Assembly: GCA_937911505.1 (NCBI GenBank)
Contig: CALEMF010000014.1
Coordinates: forward strand, 175,004 to 239,003
Length of the DNA: 64,000 nucleotides
From: an uncultured Cytophagales bacterium
Lineage (GTDB): Bacteria > Bacteroidota > Bacteroidia > Cytophagales > Thermonemataceae
Direction: 5' to 3'
A model generated the notes under the pieces. That model was not told the origin of the DNA and searched no databases. It saw only the letters and a program-made list of their open reading frames with translations. The position numbers and the translations under genes are program-made. Below are positions 53,350 to 62,469 of this stretch, in pieces; position 1 is the stretch's first letter, and every line of letters begins with the position of its first letter.

Positions 53350-53490
53350 AGAAGCTGGCTTCACGTTGGTTTTCTCTTGACCATGCTATCTTAGATTACT
53401 GTAACAGGTGCAGCTTACTCAAGAAAATAGTAATTGGAACTATGGGGCTGCCTTTTTCCTTTCCGATTAGTACGGCAATGCCAGAAACTT

Positions 53491-53507
53491 ATTATCTTTG
53501 AGATAAT
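53491..53507 (+). promoter_or_regulatory. -7 box within a perfect palindrome before the transglutaminase-like gene
   Basis: ATTATCT-TTG-AGATAAT is a 7-bp inverted repeat. TATCTTTG (53493-53500) inside it is a perfect -7 box, 22 bases before the ATG. The symmetry would suit an operator site, but a binding protein is unknown. Confidence 0.4.
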
Positions 53508-53522
53508 CGTAAAACCAATGCC

Positions 53523-54110
53523 ATGAAATCATTAAGCCCTTACCTAAAAACTACTTATTTTTTAGACGCAGACCACCCAGCTATCATTCAATACACCAAA
53601 GAGAAAACTGAGGAAGCGCTTACCCCCACTGAGAAAGTAGTAGCGCTTTATTATGCTATTCGAGATGGATTCTGGTACAATCCAAGTAAAGTATCTTTAA
53701 AAAAGGAAGATCTTAAAGCAAGTCACTTGCTTACCAAAGAGGCTGGCTACTGTGTAGAAAAATCGAATTTACTGGCTACTTGTGCACGTGTATTGGGTAT
53801 TCCAAGTCGATTGTCTTTTAGCAACGTAACCAATCATTTAGGTACGGCGAAGTTAGAAAAGATTCTCAAAACCAATATCCTTGTTTTTCATGGTTGTGCA
53901 GAACTATACTTAGACGATAAGTGGATTAAAGCCACTCCTGTATTTAATAAAGAGTTATGCGAAAAGCTGGGGGTAGCACCGCTTCCTTTCAACGGTAAGG
54001 AAGATGCTATATTTCAAGCCTATGATCGCTCAGGTAATAAATATATGGAATATTTACACGACTACGGTCACTTTGCAGACTTGCCTTTTGCGCTAATGGT
54101 ACAGGAGTAG
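53523..54110 (+). CDS. Transglutaminase-like domain protein
   Basis: A 195-residue cytoplasmic protein with the transglutaminase-like (papain-fold) core: EAGYCVEKSNLLATCARVLG with catalytic Cys77, then FHGCAELYLDDKWIKATPVFN supplying the His and Asp. Bacterial members act as peptidases or in peptide processing. No signal peptide is visible. The gene stands alone with its own promoter box and terminator. Function within the cell is unassigned. Confidence 0.82.
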   Translation: MKSLSPYLKTTYFLDADHPAIIQYTKEKTEEALTPTEKVVALYYAIRDGFWYNPSKVSLKKEDLKASHLLTKEAGYCVEKSNLLATCARVLGIPSRLSFSNVTNHLGTAKLEKILKTNILVFHGCAELYLDDKWIKATPVFNKELCEKLGVAPLPFNGKEDAIFQAYDRSGNKYMEYLHDYGHFADLPFALMVQE

Positions 54111-54170
54111 AAGAAATACTACGGACATTTAATAGAGGATGAGACAGATATGCTTGTCTTTAATATATAA

Positions 54171-54195
54171 AGAGCGCTTACTGGGTAAACGCTCT
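54171..54195. terminator. Terminator between convergent transglutaminase and desaturase genes
   Basis: Inverted repeat AGAGCGCTTAC / GTAAACGCTCT with one mismatch and a very short loop, 60 bases after the upstream stop and about 30 bases from the convergent desaturase stop. Confidence 0.55.
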
Positions 54196-54223
54196 TCGAT
54201 TATCTTTTTCAGTACTTTAAAGG

Positions 54224-54997
54224 CTAAGCACTTTGTAGTTCTCCTTCAGCTTCTTTTTGCTTCTCAAAACGGATGATACCCACCCAAGAGAGTACTTTCA
54301 TGATAGGATAAGTAGGATCTATTTCCCACCACCTAACCGCAAAGTTTCGCTTGTTAGGAAGCTTATGATGATTATTCTGAAACAGCTCTCCCATCATTAA
54401 GAAATCTACGATGAAAGTATTCTTAGACTTATCATTATTATCGAAGTTGCTGTAACCGTATTTATGCCCTGCCCAATTTACAATGGCTCCATGAATAGGC
54501 CCCATCAGAAAATGGATCGGTAAGAACAAGAAAAAAGCCCAGTGCATATCAAAAACAAAGAAAGCCATTAGGTAGAGACCTACATAAATAAAACCAAAGA
54601 CAAAGCGTGAAATTCTAGATTCTCCTAGATTTTCTAACCACTGCCAATCAGGGTAACCTTTCTCGAAACGCTTGGGAACATTTATTCTTTTAAAAACTAC
54701 ATCGTTATACAAAATTTTAGTTTTCCACATCATATGAAAAATATTTTTTGAATGATGTGGAGAATGAGGATCCTTTTCTGTGTCGCTGTGTGCGTGGTGC
54801 ATACGATGTAGGATGGCATAAGCACGGGGACTCAAATAAGAAGAGCCTTGCGTGATGTAGGTGAATATACCAAAGAATTTCTCCCAAAATTTACTCATTT
54901 TAAACATCTTATGGGCAGAATACCTGTGTAAGAAGAAGGTCTGAGAGAAGAGGGACAAATACCAATGTGTAATGAGGAAAGTTAAACTGAATACCAC
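54224..54997 (-). CDS. Acyl-CoA / fatty acid desaturase
   Basis: A 257-residue integral-membrane di-iron enzyme that introduces a double bond into fatty acyl chains and so tunes membrane fluidity. His boxes are visible as HRYSAH (HxxxxH), HRMHHAH (HxxHH) and QNNHH near the C-terminus. Hydrophobic segments lie around them. The start is a GTG at 54997; no ATG precedes the first His box, and the hydrophobic N-terminus (FSLTFLITHWYLSLF) fits the family. It ends before a bidirectional terminator. Confidence 0.9.
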   Translation of the reverse strand: MVFSLTFLITHWYLSLFSQTFFLHRYSAHKMFKMSKFWEKFFGIFTYITQGSSYLSPRAYAILHRMHHAHSDTEKDPHSPHHSKNIFHMMWKTKILYNDVVFKRINVPKRFEKGYPDWQWLENLGESRISRFVFGFIYVGLYLMAFFVFDMHWAFFLFLPIHFLMGPIHGAIVNWAGHKYGYSNFDNNDKSKNTFIVDFLMMGELFQNNHHKLPNKRNFAVRWWEIDPTYPIMKVLSWVGIIRFEKQKEAEGELQSA

Positions 54998-55138
54998 TGG
55001 ATTATATATTTTAGTTAAAAGTTAATTTACTGATGGTAATAGATTGCTTCTTTATGTTGAAATTGATTACAGCCTGTAAAAACAAGTTGTTTAGCAAGAT
55101 AAGAAAATGGTACGATCTCGCCACTATTCAAGTATAAT

Positions 55139-55804
55139 TTAATAAGAAGTAAAAGCATAAAAAAGGAGATTTGTACCCATTTTTAAAGCCTTTTGGCGTA
55201 CCTCTTCTGGATCTTCGTGTACACTTTGGTCTTCCCAACCATTACCAAGGTCAGATTCATAAGAATAGAAACAAACTAGTCTACCTTTATAGAAAATTCC
55301 AAATCCTTGTGCAGGATTTCCATCGTGCTCGTGGATTTTGGGTAGTCCTTGTGGGAAGCTGTACTTTATACGATAAATAAGATGGTTCCAAGGTATTTCT
55401 ACGAACTCGAGCTCAGGAAATACTTTTTTCATTTCTATACGAATGAATTTATCAAGACCATAATTATCATCTATGTGTAAAAAACCGCCTGAGATAAGGT
55501 ACTTCCTTAGGTTCTGTGCCTCTTGGTCACTAAAAGTAACGTTGCCATGACCCGTCATATACACATAAGGATAAGCAAATAGCTCAGGGCTTCCTACCGC
55601 TACTACGCCTTCTTCTAGGGCAATATTTACTTTGATATTCTTGCGAGCGAAATCAATCAAATTGGGTAAGGCTGTTTTATTGGCGTACCAATCACCGCCG
55701 CCCTCGTATTGTAGCTTAGCGATCTTGTAAGTAGGTTGTTGGGCAGAGATAGCTCCCGAGATACAATACAAAACGATAAATATATGTAGATGTAAACGAT
55801 ACAT
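55139..55804 (-). CDS. Exported DUF4159 protein
   Basis: A 221-residue protein with a signal peptide (about 1-21, ending SAQQ) and the DUF4159 domain: LQYEGGGDWYANKTALPNL, YPYVYMTGHG, LRKYLISGGFLHIDDNYG and EIPWNHLIYRI. The fold is related to glutamine amidotransferase-like domains, and no enzymatic role is proved. In other bacteria DUF4159 genes sit with MoxR/BatA-type operons; here it has its own promoter and no such neighbours. Periplasmic. Confidence 0.85.
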   Translation of the reverse strand: MYRLHLHIFIVLYCISGAISAQQPTYKIAKLQYEGGGDWYANKTALPNLIDFARKNIKVNIALEEGVVAVGSPELFAYPYVYMTGHGNVTFSDQEAQNLRKYLISGGFLHIDDNYGLDKFIRIEMKKVFPELEFVEIPWNHLIYRIKYSFPQGLPKIHEHDGNPAQGFGIFYKGRLVCFYSYESDLGNGWEDQSVHEDPEEVRQKALKMGTNLLFYAFTSY

Positions 55805-55832
55805 AAGAATAAACTGATGTGAAGTACTTAAC

Positions 55833-55864
55833 TAAAGATAAGAGGATTACTGTAGCTATACAAA
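55833..55864 (-). promoter_or_regulatory. Promoter of the DUF4159 gene
   Basis: Minus-strand TTTG (55861-55864), 20-base spacer, then TATCTTTA (55833-55840), one base off the TAnnTTTG consensus, 28 bases before the start codon. Confidence 0.45.
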
Positions 55865-55965
55865 CTCTAAAAAGTTAAAAAAGCCAATAAGCATAAGATC
55901 GTACCTCTAATCTGCATACGCGATTAGATAAAAAGTATTTTGGTAATCCAATTAGTGGGTTTCTC

Positions 55966-57033
55966 CTAGTTTACCTTATTGAATCCTTCTTGTAAGTAAA
56001 GCTGACCGCTTTGATCTGTCTCCGTGCTGATGGTATACTTCATGGGCTTTCCCTTAATCACCAAGTGACTTTTTGACTGATCCATATACACATTAAAGAC
56101 ACGCTTGGGTGGGTTATTATTTGTTTCAGGAGTTACTTGTCCGCATACGTTGAATTTTCCTTGATAGTTAGTGGGCGTCAAGGTCAATAGCTTTCCTTTC
56201 ACCTCAAAAAGCCCTTTTTCTACGAAGTTTGCCTCATTGACACATCCTTGGAGTAAATTTTTATAACGGTAGGTGAGTTGGTAAGTCCCATTTTCCTTAA
56301 ACGTTATCAAATGTCCATAGCCCCGCTCACCAAACTGGATACTACCAGTGGAAATACCCTGATAAGCGTTCTCCGTTTGATACGAAAAAGCTTGCAGCCA
56401 AGCGCCTGTAAGCATTTGCTTGGTGACGTCGATCGCGCTCAGCATAATAGCACCTTGTACTTCCAGGCTTTGCATATTCATAGTGCTGGCACTGCTTGAT
56501 ATTGTACTCGTGTTAGTGGGGGTAGTCGATTGGAAAGGATTCACCCTTTTTAGAGCAGTATACAGTATATTAGCTCCTCCCATCTGGCCATAGGTACTTT
56601 GAGGGGCAGAAAAAGAAGCAAGATAGATCACATTATTTTGTACATCCCTCAGAAACATAAAGTTTGTTAGAAGCGCTTGGCTATTGAGTTGTCCTTTGGC
56701 CTTGTAGTGTGATTCATTTTCAGAAACTTTCACAGATTTTGTGATGGTAAAGCCCTGGATGGTTTTCTTTAGCTCTTCAATAAATAGTTCTGGACGGCTT
56801 TCTGGAAAGTTGGCCATGGCCATAATGGTAATATCAGGACTTAGGTCATTTCCTAACTCTTCTTTTGCCTGCCACATGTATACACCTGACTGCTCCTGTA
56901 CATCTACTTGCCATCCTTTCGGCACTTGGTATTGTGTCTTCCCACTAGGGTCTACTTGCCACTCTTCGATTTGTGCCTTTGCTATATGCAGCATACATAG
57001 TGTATAAAAAACTGTACTTAAAACATATCTCAT
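55966..57033 (-). CDS. Exported two-part protein, C-terminal lipocalin-like
   Basis: A 355-residue protein with a signal peptide (about 1-20). Residues 25-165 contain a mixed domain (VPKGWQVDVQEQSGVYMWQA, then ELFIEELKKTIQGFTI), a Ser/Thr-rich linker (TSTISSSASTMN) links to a beta-rich C-terminal domain from about 200 (GYGHLITFKENGTYQLTYRY), compatible with a lipocalin-like fold. I do not recognise a named family. Probably periplasmic. Neighbouring genes give no functional link. Confidence 0.65.
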   Translation of the reverse strand: MRYVLSTVFYTLCMLHIAKAQIEEWQVDPSGKTQYQVPKGWQVDVQEQSGVYMWQAKEELGNDLSPDITIMAMANFPESRPELFIEELKKTIQGFTITKSVKVSENESHYKAKGQLNSQALLTNFMFLRDVQNNVIYLASFSAPQSTYGQMGGANILYTALKRVNPFQSTTPTNTSTISSSASTMNMQSLEVQGAIMLSAIDVTKQMLTGAWLQAFSYQTENAYQGISTGSIQFGERGYGHLITFKENGTYQLTYRYKNLLQGCVNEANFVEKGLFEVKGKLLTLTPTNYQGKFNVCGQVTPETNNNPPKRVFNVYMDQSKSHLVIKGKPMKYTISTETDQSGQLYLQEGFNKVN

Positions 57034-57066
57034 AAAACTTCATTAGTTGGTTGTCAGTAATTTTAT

Positions 57067-57774
57067 CTAAGGAGTGGACAACGCCACTGGTATCACCTTA
57101 CCATTAAAAAACTGATGCCCTTCTAGCGCGAAGTAAGTAACAAACTTTGCCATTTCTTCTGCTGATAACGGCGCTTGGTAAGTAGGAAAGGCCGTCTTGA
57201 GCATGTCGGTCTGTACCGCTCCCAGCGCTAAACAATTTACAGCAATGTGCTTATCTACAAATACTTGTGCTAAACTTTCTGTAAGATTGGCCAACGCTGC
57301 TTTACTAGCGCTGTACGCCACAAGCCCCTCAAACTTCGTGCTGCCCTGAAAACCTCCCATACTACCAACATTCAGAATATGGCTTCTTCTCTCTTTCCCC
57401 AATTTATCTTGTAGTCCTTTGATCATCCTGACTACCCCAAATACATTTACTTCAAACGTTTTCTGCCAGTCTTCCTCTGAGTGTTGCTCGAATGGTTTAT
57501 TTACCAAAAAGCCTGCGTTGTTAATCAGTACATCCACTTGGGTTAGGCTTTCTGGAAGTTTTTCTTGTAGCCCTACCGCGGGGGTAGTGAGGTCGTAAAT
57601 AATAGGAAAAACGTTGCGATGCTGGTAGCGCTGGTAAGCCTGCGCTGCCACACGTTGAAGTGCTTCGCCACTTCTTGCAATTAAATAAACTTGATGTGTA
57701 GGATTAGCGGCTAGTTGTAAGGCTACGGCCTCGCCTATCCCTCTGCTTCCTCCCGTAAGGATAATATTTTTCAT
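57067..57774 (-). CDS. Short-chain dehydrogenase/reductase (SDR)
   Basis: A 235-residue classical SDR. The cofactor loop GGSRGIGEAVA (8-18), NNAGFLV and the YSASKAALAN Tyr-x3-Lys catalytic pair are present, with the partner Ser in NVGSMGGF. Such enzymes oxidise or reduce alcohol and carbonyl groups with NAD(P). Substrate cannot be told from sequence. It is separated from the next gene by 33 bases on the same strand and is divergent from the SerB-SerA fusion. Confidence 0.9.
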   Translation of the reverse strand: MKNIILTGGSRGIGEAVALQLAANPTHQVYLIARSGEALQRVAAQAYQRYQHRNVFPIIYDLTTPAVGLQEKLPESLTQVDVLINNAGFLVNKPFEQHSEEDWQKTFEVNVFGVVRMIKGLQDKLGKERRSHILNVGSMGGFQGSTKFEGLVAYSASKAALANLTESLAQVFVDKHIAVNCLALGAVQTDMLKTAFPTYQAPLSAEEMAKFVTYFALEGHQFFNGKVIPVALSTP

Positions 57775-57931
57775 GGGTTTGGGGTTAAAATCTTAGAATG
57801 ATCACACTACATAGCTGTAGAGTCCTAAAAATAAATGATGTAAATATTTTTTTTTGAAAATCACTTCTCAAAATTTTAACATCTGCTTTTTTTGTCCAAA
57901 ATTGAGTAATAAGTTTTGGTGATAGACCTGT

Positions 57932-59827
57932 ATGAAACCAGCAAAAAAGTACATTATTTTCGACTTTGACAGTACCTTTACACAAGTAGAGGGCTTAGAT
58001 GAGTTGTGTGACATTGCCCTAGACGGAAAAAAAAATAAGGAGCAGGTAATGGAGGAGATCAAAGCACTGACAGACCTAGGTATGGAAGGAAAGCTCTTGT
58101 TTGAAGAGTCTTTACAAAAACGTATTCGGTTACTCTCTGCCCACAAAGAGCACTTGCCCATTTTGGTAGACAGACTCAAAGCAAAGGTATCTCCTTCCTT
58201 CCAAAGAAACAAAGCCTTTTTTGAAAGCTTTGCCGAACGTATTCTTATTATTTCAAGCGGCTTTAAGGAGTTTATTGTCCCTATTGTTACCGATTTCGGT
58301 ATTAAGCCTGCTAATATCTTTGCCAATACTTTTCAGTATGATACCACAGGAAATATTGTTGGGTATGATGATGAGAATGTACTTTCTCAAAACAAGGGGA
58401 AAGTGAAATTACTGCAATCGCTGAACTTACAAGGGGATGTATATGTAGTGGGTGATGGCTATACAGATTATGAAATTAGAGAAGCTGGGCTCGCCAATAA
58501 GTTCTACGCCTTTACTGAAAATATACACAGGGATAAGGTAGCTGAAAAAGCAGATCACGTTGTTCCTACACTAGATGAATTTTTATATCTTCACAAACTT
58601 CCTATGAAAGTCTCTTATCCTAAAAATCGTATTCGTGTCTTACTCTTAGAAAACATCCACCCTAAAGCGGCCGAAGCTTTCAAAGAAGAAGGCTACCAAG
58701 TAGAAGTAGTCAAAGGAGGTCTTGATGAAGAAGAGCTTTGTGAGCGCATTAAGGATGTATATATATTAGGGATTCGCTCAAAGACCCAAGTAACGCCCAA
58801 AGTACTATCGCACGCTAATAAACTTATTAGTGTAAGTGCTTTTTGTATTGGTACCAACCAAATTGCGCTCAAAGAATGTACACACAAAGGCATTACTGTA
58901 TTCAATGCACCTTATAGTAATACGCGTAGTGTAGTAGAGCTAGCGATCGGGCAAATGATTATGCTTATTCGTAAAATATTCGAGCGAAGCCAACAAATGC
59001 ACCAAGGTATTTGGAGTAAATCGGCCAAAAATAGCTTTGAAATCAGAGGGAAACGTTTGGGTATTGTAGGTTATGGTAACATCGGCGCACAGCTCTCTGT
59101 CTTAGCAGAGAACTTAGGAATGGAAGTTTACTTCTATGACATTGTAGACAGGCTCGCCCTCGGCAATGCTACCAAGTGCAATAGCTTGGAAGAACTACTC
59201 AGTACTTGTGACATCGTAAGCTTACATGTAGATGGACGCCCTGAAAACAAAAACCTTATTGATGAAGCGGCCTTTCAGCAAATGAAGGAAGGTGTTATTT
59301 TTCTAAATCTAAGTAGGGGTTTTGTCGTAGATATTGACGCTTTGGTAACACATCTCAAAAGTGGTAAGGTAGCAGGTGCCAGTGTCGATGTATTTCCCAA
59401 AGAGCCCAAAACCAACCAAGAAACGTTTGAGAGCGCCTTGCGTGCCTTACCTAACGTGATCTTAACTCCCCATATAGGAGGAAGCACAGAAGAAGCCCAA
59501 GTAGATATTGCTACTTACGTACCTAAAAAAATCATAGAATACATCAATACCGGTAGTACTTACGGAAGTGTCAACATGCCCAATCTGCAACTCCCTGCGC
59601 AGCGAGAAGCACATCGCTTGCTTCATATTCATAAGAATACTTCTGGTATTCTTGCTAATATCAACAACGTATTGGCCAAACATCAGATCAATATTGTAGG
59701 GCAATACCTGAAAACGAATGAGGAAATCGGCTACGTTATTACTGATATAGATCGTGCTTATGATAAGGAAGTGATTACAGACCTAAAAGCCATTGAACAT
59801 ACCATATGGTTTAGGATTTTGTATTAG
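57932..59827 (+). CDS. serA: Phosphoserine phosphatase / phosphoglycerate dehydrogenase fusion
   Basis: A 631-residue fusion. Residues 1-220 are a HAD phosphatase with motif I FDFDSTFTQVEG (nucleophile Asp11, acid Asp13) and GDGYTDYEIREAG, as in SerB. Residues 230-545 are D-3-phosphoglycerate dehydrogenase: GYGNIG (380-385), then HVDGRPENK and LNLSRGFVVD, and the catalytic His in LTPHIGGS. Residues 560-631 form an ACT domain (SGILANINNVLAKHQI), which usually mediates serine feedback. Together these could cover the first and last steps of serine synthesis from 3-phosphoglycerate; the middle aminotransferase, serC, is not in view. Confidence 0.9.
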   Translation: MKPAKKYIIFDFDSTFTQVEGLDELCDIALDGKKNKEQVMEEIKALTDLGMEGKLLFEESLQKRIRLLSAHKEHLPILVDRLKAKVSPSFQRNKAFFESFAERILIISSGFKEFIVPIVTDFGIKPANIFANTFQYDTTGNIVGYDDENVLSQNKGKVKLLQSLNLQGDVYVVGDGYTDYEIREAGLANKFYAFTENIHRDKVAEKADHVVPTLDEFLYLHKLPMKVSYPKNRIRVLLLENIHPKAAEAFKEEGYQVEVVKGGLDEEELCERIKDVYILGIRSKTQVTPKVLSHANKLISVSAFCIGTNQIALKECTHKGITVFNAPYSNTRSVVELAIGQMIMLIRKIFERSQQMHQGIWSKSAKNSFEIRGKRLGIVGYGNIGAQLSVLAENLGMEVYFYDIVDRLALGNATKCNSLEELLSTCDIVSLHVDGRPENKNLIDEAAFQQMKEGVIFLNLSRGFVVDIDALVTHLKSGKVAGASVDVFPKEPKTNQETFESALRALPNVILTPHIGGSTEEAQVDIATYVPKKIIEYINTGSTYGSVNMPNLQLPAQREAHRLLHIHKNTSGILANINNVLAKHQINIVGQYLKTNEEIGYVITDIDRAYDKEVITDLKAIEHTIWFRILY

Positions 59828-60020
59828 ACTTTTTGTTTCTAACCCACAATGAACTGAAGTTTGACCAGAAAAATAATGAAGTATGAGTCAATTTTGGTCA
59901 TTCTTTAGGGAATAGAGAAAGTTTAAACGACTTCTTTAATAGGATGTTTGTTTTTTATCGCCTTAGTTACTATTTTATTTTTCATAATAATTATCTAACA
60001 ATTGAAAACGGGCTTATCCT

Positions 60021-62138
60021 ATGCGGCTCATTACACTCTCTCTTTGCCTCTATGTGGCTTTTACATTAAAGGCATTCTCACAAGTACCTCCTATCATCAT
60101 TGATGACGCGTTCACCCACGTAGAAATAGGGAAAAATCATCTTCGTGTATTAGAAGATAAATCTCGTACATTTACATTAACGGATGTTCTTAAAAAAGAA
60201 AATACGTTTGTTATCCCCCCCAACGACCGTCCCAATTTTGGTTACACCAGTTCTGCTTATTGGTCTACTTTTACTATCCAAAATAGCTACGATACTGGGC
60301 AACTAATGAACTTAGTGGTAGACTTTCCTATCCTAGACTCTTTGGAGTTTTATATCTTAGATGAGCAAAACCAACTCGTAAAACAAGTGTTTACAGGTGA
60401 TCTTGTTCCTTTTCAAACGCGTGAAATGCAAGTACCTAATTACGCGATAGAACTCAACTTTCAACCACAACAACAGTTGAAGGTCTTTTTACGCATTCGC
60501 ACTAGAGGTACACTGAATTACGCCATTCACCTCTGGACACCAAAAACCTACGCAGAACAAGCTCATGTAGCAGATTTGGGTTTTGGTATTTACTACGGAA
60601 CGATGATTGTCATGTTGTTGTACAATCTTTTCATCTTCCTTACCTTACGCGAAAAGAGCTACTTATTTTACCTGTTCAATATTTGCTCTGTCATTCTTTT
60701 TCAGCTTAGCTTCAATGGGATTGGCTTTCAGTTTCTATGGCCAAACTTACCCGCTTTTAACGACATTAATATTCCTTTCTTCATAGCGATGCTCATTTTT
60801 ACGAGCATCAACTTTACCAGAGAGTTTTTGAATACCCGTAGTATACTTCCCAAGTGGGACAAACTCTTTTTAGGTATTATGGCCTATATGGCGTTGGTTA
60901 TGGTGTTGACCTTTCTCATCCCTTACCGTACTGTTATTAAATTATCTGTTTTTGGAGGACTTCCTGCCATTGCACTAGTAATCTCTGTCGCTTTTATTTC
61001 ACTCAGAAAGGGATTCCAACCTGCTAAATTCTTTATAGTAGCTTGGGCTGTTTTTATAATAGGCGCCGCACTCACAGCCCTACGCGCATTCGGTGTGCTT
61101 CCTCCTACTTTCCTCACTGTTTATAGTATACAGATAGGTTCTGCATTAGAGGTAGTCTTACTTTCCTTAGCACTAGCCGATAAGATCAATACACTAAGAA
61201 GGGAACTGGCTGAAAAGGCAATAGAGAAAGAGCGTATCGAGAGAGAAAAAGAAATAGAAAAAAGAGAATACATAGAAGAGCAAAATGCTAAATTAGAGTA
61301 CCTAGTAGAAGAAAGAACAAAAAAACTCGCGGAGAAAAACAAGCAAATTACAGATAGTATTCGGTATGCGAAGCGTATACAACAAGCTATTTTACCCCCA
61401 AAGCATCTTATACAAGGCGCTTTTCCTAATTCATTTATTTATTTTAAGCCAAGAGATATTGTCAGTGGTGACTTCTATTGGTTTGCCGAAAAAAACGACA
61501 AAGTAATTGTAGCAGCAGTAGACTGCACAGGACACGGTGTACCTGGGGCCTTTATGAGTTTAATTGGCAACGTACTCCTCAATCAAATTGTGATAGAGCG
61601 TAACATTACTACACCTGCCACCATTCTGGATCACTTACACCTAGAAGTACGCCAAGCGTTGAAACAAAGTGAAGAAGATGATAAGGGTAGCAAAGATGGC
61701 ATGGACCTCGCCCTTTGTGTATTACATAAAAAAGACGATAAGCTTGAGTTTGCTGGTGCGCATAATTCACTATTTATGATTACCAAAGGAGAACTTATCG
61801 AAATTAAGGGAGATAAGTTTGGTATTGGAGGAGCCTTTAGAGGAGAAGATAGGGCTTTTACTAACCATCTAATAGACCTGCATCAAGACGAAACGACTGT
61901 TTATCTGGCCTCAGATGGCTATCCCGACCAGTTTGGAGGCCCCAAGAATATGAAATTTATGTCGAAGCGATTTAAAAAGATGTTGATAGATATTAGTAAC
62001 TACGATAATCTGCGTACGCAACAACTCCAGCTTAGTAGAATGATGGAAGAATGGCAAGGAAAGCAAAAGCAAACGGACGATCAGTTGATCATAGGCTTTA
62101 AGGTTAATACGCAAGTAGTGGCAACCGCACAGTACTAG
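60021..62138 (+). CDS. 7TM-DISM receptor with PP2C/SpoIIE phosphatase domain
   Basis: A 705-residue membrane signalling protein. Signal peptide (1-21), then an extracytoplasmic 7TMR-DISM-type beta domain (about 25-180), seven membrane helices (about 185-390), a coiled coil rich in Glu and Lys (about 395-450), and a cytoplasmic SpoIIE/PP2C-type phosphatase (about 460-700) with SGDFYWF, AAVDCTGHGVPGAFMS and YLASDGYPDQFGG metal motifs. It likely dephosphorylates an anti-sigma-factor antagonist in response to an external ligand. No cognate partner lies nearby. Confidence 0.9.
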   Translation: MRLITLSLCLYVAFTLKAFSQVPPIIIDDAFTHVEIGKNHLRVLEDKSRTFTLTDVLKKENTFVIPPNDRPNFGYTSSAYWSTFTIQNSYDTGQLMNLVVDFPILDSLEFYILDEQNQLVKQVFTGDLVPFQTREMQVPNYAIELNFQPQQQLKVFLRIRTRGTLNYAIHLWTPKTYAEQAHVADLGFGIYYGTMIVMLLYNLFIFLTLREKSYLFYLFNICSVILFQLSFNGIGFQFLWPNLPAFNDINIPFFIAMLIFTSINFTREFLNTRSILPKWDKLFLGIMAYMALVMVLTFLIPYRTVIKLSVFGGLPAIALVISVAFISLRKGFQPAKFFIVAWAVFIIGAALTALRAFGVLPPTFLTVYSIQIGSALEVVLLSLALADKINTLRRELAEKAIEKERIEREKEIEKREYIEEQNAKLEYLVEERTKKLAEKNKQITDSIRYAKRIQQAILPPKHLIQGAFPNSFIYFKPRDIVSGDFYWFAEKNDKVIVAAVDCTGHGVPGAFMSLIGNVLLNQIVIERNITTPATILDHLHLEVRQALKQSEEDDKGSKDGMDLALCVLHKKDDKLEFAGAHNSLFMITKGELIEIKGDKFGIGGAFRGEDRAFTNHLIDLHQDETTVYLASDGYPDQFGGPKNMKFMSKRFKKMLIDISNYDNLRTQQLQLSRMMEEWQGKQKQTDDQLIIGFKVNTQVVATAQY

Positions 62139-62196
62139 CATTTATGATCCTCTACCTGAGAAAATATATTTTATTCTCTCCACTCAGATGTAGATA

Positions 62197-62448
62197 CTAA
62201 AAAACGCGCCGAATAAGGTTAAAAATGAGTAAAAGTACAATCGCCCCAAATACGCCTGTAAATATATCTTCAATTAACCCAACCCCCAAGCCTATGTTTA
62301 CATAACGTGCAATCCATCTACCCAGAACGCTTCCTATGATGCCTATAATTACATTTCCAAAAAAGCCAAAACCTTTCCCTCTTACTGCCTGCCCTGCCAG
62401 CCAACCAACGACCGCCCCTACAATAATAATGTATAACCACGTTAACAT
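62197..62448 (-). CDS. GlsB/YeaQ/YmgE-family stress membrane protein
   Basis: An 83-residue protein with three predicted membrane helices and the family pattern VGWLAGQAVRGKGFGFFGNVIIGIIG followed by GVFGAIVLLLIFN (each segment shown in part). Small integral proteins of this type are induced by stress in many bacteria; the mechanism is unclear. It ends a likely operon fsa-orf67-ftsE-glsB, 21 bases after ftsE. Confidence 0.85.
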   Translation of the reverse strand: MLTWLYIIIVGAVVGWLAGQAVRGKGFGFFGNVIIGIIGSVLGRWIARYVNIGLGVGLIEDIFTGVFGAIVLLLIFNLIRRVF

Positions 62449-62469
62449 AATAATATGATGTTTATGTGT

